In this document: positions 5,706-10,415 of the stretch, in pieces
Position numbering within the stretch: the first letter of the stretch is position 1
Layout of the letters: every line of letters starts with the position of its first letter
Notes under the pieces: generated by a model
The model's database searches: none
Told to the model about the DNA's origin: nothing
The model's input: only the letters and a program-made list of their open reading frames with translations
Position numbers and translations under genes: made by a program
Assembly: GCA_964519355.1 (NCBI GenBank)
Contig: CAZFJW010000045.1
Coordinates: forward strand, 1-10,415
Source of the DNA: CAZBEA01 sp964519355
GTDB lineage: Bacteria; Patescibacteriota; Microgenomatia; Levybacterales; GWA1-39-11
Direction of reading: 5' to 3'
DNA length: 10,415 nucleotides

Positions 5706-7472
5706 ATGAAGAAATTTATTTTTATTCTTACTTTTTTTCTCCTCTCCCATCTATCAACTCTTCAGACATTTGCACAATCACCATGGAAAATTTCCTCTTT
5801 TGACTCTTCAATTAAAATAGAGCAGTCGGGTCAGGTTACAGTTACTGAAACAGTTTTTGCTGATTTTGGGAATATTTCAAAGCATGGAATATTTAGAGAT
5901 CTGCCATATGTATATCAGTCAGATAAAGAAAAAATTTATACCACGATTAACATCCTTGCAGTAAAAAGAAACGATGAAAGTGAAAAATATGAAAAGATAA
6001 AAAACTCCTCCAACCTAAGATTGAAGATTGGGAATGCAAATAAAACAATTTCTGGAATTCAAAAATATACAATTCAATACTCGGTCGAGGGTGTCTTAAA
6101 AAATTTTGGAGACTATGATGAATTGTATTGGAACACAACTGGAAATGAATGGGAAGTTCCGATAGAAAAAGCTACAAGCTCAGTCGTTATTCCATTTGAA
6201 GGAATTCAGAAAACTGCTTGTTTTGAAGGGAACGTAGGCTCAAAAACCTCTTGTGTAACTCAATCTAATTCGCTCAAAACTGCAAATTTTACCTCATACA
6301 ATCTCTCTCCAGGACAGGGTCAGAGTATTGTATTAGGATACACACCTGGTGTAATTCCTATACTTACAGTCACTCCACCTAAAACAACGTGGGAAAGAAT
6401 CACAAATCCTTATTCTTTCTCTGCATTTGTAATAGTTTTTATCTTGGGAAATTTTTTTGTTGTGAGAAAATGGTGGGCCACTGGACGTGATAGATTTTTC
6501 AGAGTCAAATATGTTTTTGATAAAGATGCCAAGGAGACAACAAAACCACTCTTCCACAAGGACACGATTGTAGTAGAATTTACACCCCCAGAAAAACTAC
6601 GACCAGCAGAACTCGGTGTTCTTCAGGACGAAAAGGCTGATACCAAAGACATAACTGCAACAATTATTGATCTTGCCTCACGCGGTTTTATGGATATCGA
6701 AGAGATTCCTAAAAAGTGGCTGTTCGGCTCAAGTGACTATAAATTAATTCGTAAAAATACAGATTCATCAAAACTCCTCAATTATGAATGTTTGCTTTTC
6801 GACAAGCTTTTTAGCCATGGCACAGATGGCGTCGTAAAAATTTCACAGCTCAAACAAAAGTTTTACACAGATCTTGCGAAAGTAAAAACAGAATTATACG
6901 ATGATGTGGTTGATAAAAAGCTTTTTCCATCAAATCCTGAAAAAGTAAGAACGAAATATTTTGGAATTGCTTTTTTTGTTTTAGTTGCGTCTATTAGTCT
7001 TTGTGTGTTTTCACTAAGCAAAATTCCAGAACTCCTAGATATTTTTCTTGCGACAGGAAGTGCAGGATTTTTATTACTCATTCTTTCCAGATTCATGTCT
7101 CGTCGAACAGCGCGAGGACAAGAGTTACAGAGAAGACTCCAGGGATACGAATTATTTATTTCTCAGGTAGAAAAACACAAACAGCAATTTTTGGAAAATA
7201 AAAACATAATCACCGAAATTCTCCCCTATACAATTATATTTGGCCTAACAGAAAAATTTACAGAAGCACTAAAAGATATAGGAATTGATGCTCCAACACC
7301 CTCCTGGTATCACTCTACACGTCCTTTTGTATTTTCAGATTTCTCAAAAAGTGTGAATACTTTTTCTTCCTCCATGTCATCGTCAATTTCTTCAGCCCCG
7401 CGCAGCAGTGGATTTTCGGGAGGGGGGTCATCAGGAGGAGGTTTTGGTGGTGGCGGAGGAGGAAGCTGGTGA
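5706..7472 (+). CDS. DUF2207 family membrane protein with Gly-rich C-terminal tail
   Basis: This protein of 588 residues matches the DUF2207 layout. It has a signal peptide (about 1-24, MKKFIFILTF... with a likely cleavage after TFAQ). An extracellular beta-rich domain (about 25-230) carries the family phrases HGIFRDLP (60-67) and YWNTTGNEWEVPI (141-153), plus two cysteines (172 and 183) that could form a disulfide. A membrane helix follows at about 237-254, then a cytosolic part containing FTPPEKLRPAELGVL. A membrane hairpin lies at about 417-462, and a second cytosolic domain ends in a Ser-rich stretch and a tail of Gly and Ser finishing GGSW. The Gly-rich end with a terminal aromatic residue is typical of the family. 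Its molecular function is not established; an envelope role is likely. The gene heads an operon with the glycosyltransferase, whose start codon lies inside its last codons. Confidence 0.88.
   Translation: MKKFIFILTFFLLSHLSTLQTFAQSPWKISSFDSSIKIEQSGQVTVTETVFADFGNISKHGIFRDLPYVYQSDKEKIYTTINILAVKRNDESEKYEKIKNSSNLRLKIGNANKTISGIQKYTIQYSVEGVLKNFGDYDELYWNTTGNEWEVPIEKATSSVVIPFEGIQKTACFEGNVGSKTSCVTQSNSLKTANFTSYNLSPGQGQSIVLGYTPGVIPILTVTPPKTTWERITNPYSFSAFVIVFILGNFFVVRKWWATGRDRFFRVKYVFDKDAKETTKPLFHKDTIVVEFTPPEKLRPAELGVLQDEKADTKDITATIIDLASRGFMDIEEIPKKWLFGSSDYKLIRKNTDSSKLLNYECLLFDKLFSHGTDGVVKISQLKQKFYTDLAKVKTELYDDVVDKKLFPSNPEKVRTKYFGIAFFVLVASISLCVFSLSKIPELLDIFLATGSAGFLLLILSRFMSRRTARGQELQRRLQGYELFISQVEKHKQQFLENKNIITEILPYTIIFGLTEKFTEALKDIGIDAPTPSWYHSTRPFVFSDFSKSVNTFSSSMSSSISSAPRSSGFSGGGSSGGGFGGGGGGSW
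7457..7462 (+). promoter_or_regulatory. Shine-Dalgarno sequence embedded in Gly codons of the DUF2207 tail
   Basis: AGGAGG lies six bases before the GTG at 7469 and is formed by consecutive GGA glycine codons of the upstream gene. It supports the GTG start of the glycosyltransferase and coupled translation. It is the only strong Shine-Dalgarno sequence I see at any gene start in the window. It could be a by-product of the Gly-rich tail. Confidence 0.5.
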
Positions 7473-9031
7473 TAAAAAAGGGCTTTAATAAGAAATTAGA
7501 ATTTACCATGCTAAAAGCATTCACAATGCTGATTTTATCCGCAATCTTAACTACTGGCTTTTTTCTCAGGGCCCAAGAAGTTCTTTCTAATAACTATCTC
7601 TTCTTGCTCGATATGGGAAGAGATATGCTAGCAGTAAAAAGTATCATTTTTGACTACCACCCAACACTTATTGGCCCCTACACAAGTCTGGCCGGTGTAT
7701 TTCAAGGTCCTCTCTACTATTACCTAATAGCCATTCCTTCTTTTATCTTCAGAGGGGATCCTATCGGACCTCTTATTTTAATGTTAATAATCAGTCTATT
7801 ATCCATTGTTCTTGCTTTTTATTTTTCCAGGAAATATTTTGGAGTCGCAACAGGACTATTTATAGCTTTACTTTTTTCAGTATCTCCTGAGGCAATTGCA
7901 GCAGCCACCTATACTTGGAATCCTCATCCGATGTGGTTATTAATAGTACTTTTTACATTCTTTCTGTACCAATTACTAAGCGGCAACAAAAAAATGCACC
8001 TTCTTCTCTGGCCAGTTATCGGTCTTATGTTTCATTTTGAAGCTGCTCTTGGATTTTTTATTGGTATAACCTCATTTGTATTGTCATTAATTCTTTTGCG
8101 AAAGCAATTATTTGTAAAACAATTTTTTATTGGAATATGCATTTGCACATTAACTTTTAGCCCACTTGTCCTTTTTGACTTACGGCATGAACTTCTCATG
8201 ACGAAATCAATAATTACGCTTCTCAAAGGTGGTAATGAGAGCCTTTATGTAAAAGGTGAGTCGCTTGGACTTATTAACTTAACGGTGAATCATATAAATA
8301 CGTTTATAAGCAACTACATTTCTGGCTTTCCGAAGCTTTTCAATTTCAGCTATTCTCATGTAGTTTTATTTATTGGAACAGTAATTTCGTTTTTTTACAC
8401 CAGAAGAAATAAAAAACTACACCCACTATATATATATTTCAAACTATACTTTTCATTTCTTCTATTATTCTCAATATTTCTTTTTTTCTATCCATACCCC
8501 TTACGGTATTGGTTCTTTACAGGATTTCAAACTCTCCACATAATTGCTGTAGGTATTTCACTGGCACTATTATGGAAGTACAAGATTGGGAAAATCATTA
8601 TCATACTACTACTTTGTAAGTTATTTTTTTATACAACTAGTCGAATCGATACACTCTACTTCAATCCGCCTGATAATGGAGGATTTGCAAAGGTTCAGGG
8701 AAAATTAAGTGCAATCGATTACATTTATCAAGATATGCAAGGAAAAGAATTCAACCTTCTCATATTCACTCCTCCTGTACTAACAGACGCATATGATTAT
8801 CTTGTGTGGTGGCACGGAATGAAAAAATATAACTATATCCCAGGAAAGGAAAAGGCTGGCACATTTTACCTTCTAATAGAGCCTGATGGTGCTAGTCCTT
8901 GGAGTTACAAAGGTTGGCTTGAAACTGTAATAAAAACAGGCAATGTAGTCAAGACAATAAATCACCCAAGTGGTTTGATTATTCAAAAAAGAATACAGGA
9001 AAATCCAGCAACCGATGCAATAGTAAAATAG
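7469..9031 (+). CDS. GT-C fold membrane glycosyltransferase (GT39/PMT-like)
   Basis: This polytopic protein of 520 residues has about ten hydrophobic helices between residues 14 and 390 and a soluble C-terminal part. The first extracytoplasmic loop carries LLDMGRDM (46-53); one of its acidic residues (Asp48 or Asp52) corresponds to the catalytic acid of GT-C enzymes. Further family-like phrases are GVFQGPLYYYLIAIP (76-90), YTWNPHPMW (148-156), FHFEAALGF (189-197) and LFDLRHE (225-231). Such enzymes take a sugar from a polyprenyl-phosphate carrier and transfer it to a protein, lipid or glycan outside the membrane. Donor and acceptor here are unknown. The GTG start at 7469 overlaps the DUF2207 stop by 4 bp (GTGA) and has a good Shine-Dalgarno sequence; an in-frame ATG at 7508 is the alternative. 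Co-expression with the DUF2207 protein suggests a shared envelope function. Confidence 0.85.
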   Translation: MIKKGFNKKLEFTMLKAFTMLILSAILTTGFFLRAQEVLSNNYLFLLDMGRDMLAVKSIIFDYHPTLIGPYTSLAGVFQGPLYYYLIAIPSFIFRGDPIGPLILMLIISLLSIVLAFYFSRKYFGVATGLFIALLFSVSPEAIAAATYTWNPHPMWLLIVLFTFFLYQLLSGNKKMHLLLWPVIGLMFHFEAALGFFIGITSFVLSLILLRKQLFVKQFFIGICICTLTFSPLVLFDLRHELLMTKSIITLLKGGNESLYVKGESLGLINLTVNHINTFISNYISGFPKLFNFSYSHVVLFIGTVISFFYTRRNKKLHPLYIYFKLYFSFLLLFSIFLFFYPYPLRYWFFTGFQTLHIIAVGISLALLWKYKIGKIIIILLLCKLFFYTTSRIDTLYFNPPDNGGFAKVQGKLSAIDYIYQDMQGKEFNLLIFTPPVLTDAYDYLVWWHGMKKYNYIPGKEKAGTFYLLIEPDGASPWSYKGWLETVIKTGNVVKTINHPSGLIIQKRIQENPATDAIVK

Positions 9032-9083
9032 AGACTAAATTAAGAATTCCAAGAAGTACAAGCTAACAATAACTCTCTCTGTC

Positions 9084-9112
9084 TTGAACAAGTAAATTTA
9101 CTATAGTATTAT
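9084..9112 (+). promoter_or_regulatory. Promoter of the unknown 226-residue protein, predicted leaderless
   Basis: TTGAAC (9084-9089), a 17-bp spacer and TATTAT (9107-9112) form a good vegetative promoter, the best -35/-10 pair in the window. Six bases then lead to the ATG at 9119, which puts +1 on the start codon. The spacer contains a 12-bp palindrome. Confidence 0.6.
9091..9108. repeat. Overlapping palindromes inside a promoter spacer, possible operator
   Basis: AGTAAATTTACT (9091-9102) is a perfect 12-bp palindrome, and TACTATAGTA (9099-9108) is a perfect 10-bp palindrome overlapping it. Both lie between or over the -35 and -10 boxes of the following gene, where a repressor would act. 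AT-rich palindromes also arise by chance, so the operator role is tentative. Confidence 0.3.
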
Positions 9113-9118
9113 TGTCCA

Positions 9119-9799
9119 ATGAATTTCAAAGAACTAAGAGGCTCTCCAGGACATAAAATTTGGCTCGGTGACGAATCATACCCAGAACGTGACACCCCAA
9201 AGCCTGATGAATTTGAATTCCTCACAGTAAATGACAGCTACTGGAAGTTAAGAAGGCGTTTCCCTCTTGTCTCACCAATTCCAAAAGGATTACCGGACGA
9301 AAGTGATTTGCTTAATTTCCAGCTTGCAATGTCATCAAAAAGAACAGCCATACCTGAGGATTTATATAACTCACATCACTCAAGAGCAATTCAGTTTTTT
9401 CTACAGAACTGGTGGAAAATTAGAGACATTTTTATTGAACCCTCAGAAGCACCCCAAATAGCACCCCGCTGTTATGCCGAAGTTGATTTGGGAGAACTCG
9501 GAAGACCTGATTTTGTAGGAGTTTGTCGCGACGGAAGCATTGCCGTTGTCGAGTTTGGATTATCATCAAAAGCTCCTCAAGTAGCAGTTCATGCCTATGG
9601 GTTATCACAATTCACTAATCCCGAAACAATGCCGATCTTCCCATTCACAGCAAAATATTCTTCCTCAGGAAAAAATAGTTTTCAAATAGATATTTCTCAA
9701 GTAAATGCAGGAAATATCACGAGGGAAAGAGAATCTGAAGTAAGACTGATAACTTCAAAGTATGATTACGTACCAAAGAATGCTGGACTACGTCTCTGA
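9119..9799 (+). CDS. Uncharacterised protein, possible PD-(D/E)XK-like fold
   Basis: I do not recognise this 226-residue protein. It has no signal peptide or membrane segment, so it is probably cytosolic. Residues 1-60 are polar and rich in Pro and charged residues. Residues 86-105 (HHSRAIQFFLQNWW and onward) look helical. Residues 118-165 resemble a PD-(D/E)XK nuclease core: CYAEVDLGELGRPDF with Glu121 and Asp131, a second strand IAVVEFG with Glu145, then a helix KAPQVAVHAYGLSQF. The canonical Lys of the ExK motif is replaced by Gly147; Lys151, at the start of the helix, might substitute, as Lys migration is known in that superfamily. The match is only by pattern, so the function is open: an inactive fold, a variant nuclease, or something unrelated. 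It is transcribed alone from a strong leaderless-type promoter with palindromes in the spacer. It overlaps the convergent AHSA1 gene by 12 bp. Confidence 0.8.
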   Translation: MNFKELRGSPGHKIWLGDESYPERDTPKPDEFEFLTVNDSYWKLRRRFPLVSPIPKGLPDESDLLNFQLAMSSKRTAIPEDLYNSHHSRAIQFFLQNWWKIRDIFIEPSEAPQIAPRCYAEVDLGELGRPDFVGVCRDGSIAVVEFGLSSKAPQVAVHAYGLSQFTNPETMPIFPFTAKYSSSGKNSFQIDISQVNAGNITRERESEVRLITSKYDYVPKNAGLRL

Positions 9800-10168
9800 T
9801 AGCAATTTGATTGGTTCAAGATAATACATATCCCAACCTCTATCAATTGCCTCTGCTTCCTCATCTGGAATATTTGAATGCTCGAGAATTAGAAACGTAT
9901 TCTCACCTTTTTCTTCTAAATCAAATTTAGCGATTGAAGGCTCACTCCACGTGCCCGCATACCACTCCTGTATCAACTGTTTTTCCTTGACTACTATAAT
10001 ATTTTTACCCCAAATATCTCCATTCCAGAGTGAAAATTCCGACCCCTGTTCCCCTGACATCTTACATCTTGAACCTGTCCATTTTTCAATTAACTTTGGC
10101 TCTGTGAGCACTCTCCATATTGTTTTGGAATCAGAATGAATTATGTATTTTTTTACTATTGTTTTCAC
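9788..10168 (-). CDS. SRPBCC / AHSA1 domain protein
   Basis: This small START-like protein of 126 residues is of the AHSA1 (activator of Hsp90 ATPase homologue 1-like) type. Typical elements are the N-terminal strand VKKYIIHSDSKTIWRVLTEP (5-24), IEKWTG (27-32), the strand containing LIQEWYAGTW (65-74), LEEKGENTFLILEHSNIPDEE (84-104) and the C-terminal helix GWDMYYLEPIKLL (111-123). Such proteins form a deep hydrophobic cavity that binds small ligands; bacterial members seldom have a known function. The start is GTG at 10168, chosen because TATAAT ends exactly six bases before it. The gene is divergent from tgt across 51 bp, and its TAG lies inside the 3' end of the convergent unknown gene. 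Confidence 0.87.
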   Translation of the reverse strand: MKTIVKKYIIHSDSKTIWRVLTEPKLIEKWTGSRCKMSGEQGSEFSLWNGDIWGKNIIVVKEKQLIQEWYAGTWSEPSIAKFDLEEKGENTFLILEHSNIPDEEAEAIDRGWDMYYLEPIKLLSET

Positions 10169-10174
10169 AGATTG

Positions 10175-10183
10175 ATTATAGCA
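10175..10183 (-). promoter_or_regulatory. Extended -10 promoter of the AHSA1 gene, predicted leaderless
   Basis: On the minus strand TGCTATAAT (10183 to 10175) combines a TGn element with a consensus -10. Six bases separate it from the GTG at 10168, so +1 falls on the start codon. No good -35 box is visible. This would be a leaderless GTG start. Confidence 0.55.
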
Positions 10184-10203
10184 TTCTGAATATTGTAAGT
10201 TTT

Positions 10204-10212
10204 TGATACAAT
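10204..10212 (+). promoter_or_regulatory. Extended -10 promoter of tgt, predicted leaderless or nearly so
   Basis: TGATACAAT is a TGn extended -10 element ending seven bases before the ATG at 10220. This predicts a transcript starting on the start codon or one base before it. No convincing -35 box is seen. TACAAT pairs with an inverted ATTGTA at 10192-10197. Confidence 0.5.
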
Positions 10213-10219
10213 TGCCACT

Positions 10220-10415
10220 ATGATTGAATTTGAAGTTGTTAAAAAATCAAAGAAATCTCGCGCAAGACTTGGAATTCTAAAGACTCCACATGGCATTGTC
10301 CAAACCCCTACTCTTGTGGCCGTTGGGACTCAAGCAACCGTTAAAACCTTAACAAGTGAAGAAATACCCGATACCAAAACCCAAATGGTAATTTCCAATA
10401 CCTATCATCTTCATC
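10220..10415 (+). CDS. tgt: tRNA-guanine transglycosylase, N-terminal part (3' end outside window)
   Basis: The first 65 residues of a Tgt protein are present, open to the window edge. The family start is clear: FEVVKKSKKSRARLGIL (4-20), KTPHGIVQTPTLVAVGTQAT (21-40), VKTLTSEEIP (41-50) and SNTYHLH (59-65). In characterised Tgt, the strand ending in VGTQ.TVK and the NTYHL segment build the base-binding barrel. The catalytic Asp and the zinc-binding Cys/His residues come later and are not in the window. Tgt exchanges guanine 34 in GUN-anticodon tRNAs for preQ1 (bacteria) or queuine. No queuosine synthesis gene is in view. The full enzyme is usually about 370-390 residues. Confidence 0.93.
   Translation, partial: MIEFEVVKKSKKSRARLGILKTPHGIVQTPTLVAVGTQATVKTLTSEEIPDTKTQMVISNTYHLH

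Larger units (their letters stand above)
9032..9118. other. Intergenic region with promoter, no terminator seen
   Basis: These 87 bp are the longest gene-free stretch in the window. They hold the promoter and palindromes described separately. I see no GC-rich hairpin followed by a T run after the glycosyltransferase stop. Confidence 0.6.

Noticed and set aside
7380..7469. Gly/Ser-rich tail of DUF2207 as a tandem DNA repeat
   Set aside because: Codons vary and no exact unit repeats. It is a protein-level low-complexity tail typical of the family.
9947..10139. Open frame antisense to the AHSA1 gene
   Set aside because: It mirrors a well-supported conserved gene on the other strand and has no recognisable protein features. 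The same holds for the other opposite-strand or shifted frames within the permease, mutY, exporter, DUF2207 and glycosyltransferase genes.
10192..10212. Inverted repeat ATTGTA/TACAAT with a 9-base loop as a terminator or operator
   Set aside because: The arms are only 6 bp and AT-rich, one arm is the tgt -10 box, and there is no T run in a terminator context. It is probably chance in an AT-rich promoter region.
1..10415. CRISPR array, insertion sequence, tRNA, defence island or phage module
   Set aside because: No direct-repeat arrays, transposase motifs, tRNA-like cloverleaf or known defence or phage proteins were seen; coding sequence fills almost the whole window.

Overview
The window is a very compact, AT-rich stretch of bacterial DNA with eleven genes, two of them cut by the window edges, and almost no free intergenic space. 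It uses the standard stop code: TGA closes several genes and no reading frame needs TGA as a sense codon. The gene content fits a small-genome environmental bacterium, most likely of the Candidate Phyla Radiation (Patescibacteria, possibly Microgenomates): a MacB-type permease, a DUF2207 protein with a Gly-rich tail, a GT-C glycosyltransferase with an FDLRH motif, and shortened DNA glycosylases. This placement is inference from gene style; no rRNA or other phylogenetic marker is present.

Layout. Positions 1-882 (+) hold the C-terminal part of a MacB/FtsX-type ABC permease. It converges on an alpha/beta hydrolase (873-1556, -). The hydrolase is divergent from a forward cluster: a MutY-like adenine glycosylase without an Fe-S cluster (1571-2395), a MazG-like nucleotide pyrophosphohydrolase (2388-2738) and a RibD/DHFR-like reductase (2763-3290). 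Facing this cluster on the minus strand are an ABC exporter (3885-5654) and, downstream of it in the same operon, an AlkA-type glycosylase (3280-3885). A divergent promoter region then leads to a forward pair: a DUF2207 membrane protein (5706-7472) and a GT39/PMT-like glycosyltransferase (7469-9031). Next come an unrecognised 226-residue protein (9119-9799, +), an AHSA1/SRPBCC protein (9788-10168, -) and the start of tgt, tRNA-guanine transglycosylase (10220 to the window end, +).

Functional themes. From 1.57 to 3.9 kb the genes form a DNA-repair and nucleotide-housekeeping group (MutY-like, MazG-like, DHFR-like, AlkA). From 3.9 to 9.0 kb they are envelope genes (ABC exporter, DUF2207, glycosyltransferase).

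The most interesting signal is in gene starts and ends. Five promoter-proximal genes on both strands have a good -10 hexamer ending 6 or 7 bases before the start codon, which predicts transcripts that begin at or next to the start codon (leaderless mRNAs). Where the -35 box is weak there is a TGn extended -10; where TGn is absent there is a TTGAA[C/T] -35 at 17-18 bp. All three convergent gene pairs overlap at their stop codons by 10-12 bp, which leaves no intergenic room for hairpin terminators. I found no RNA genes, CRISPR arrays, insertion sequences or att sites, and no gene-free stretch longer than about 90 bases. I did not find a convincing new defence or mobile system.
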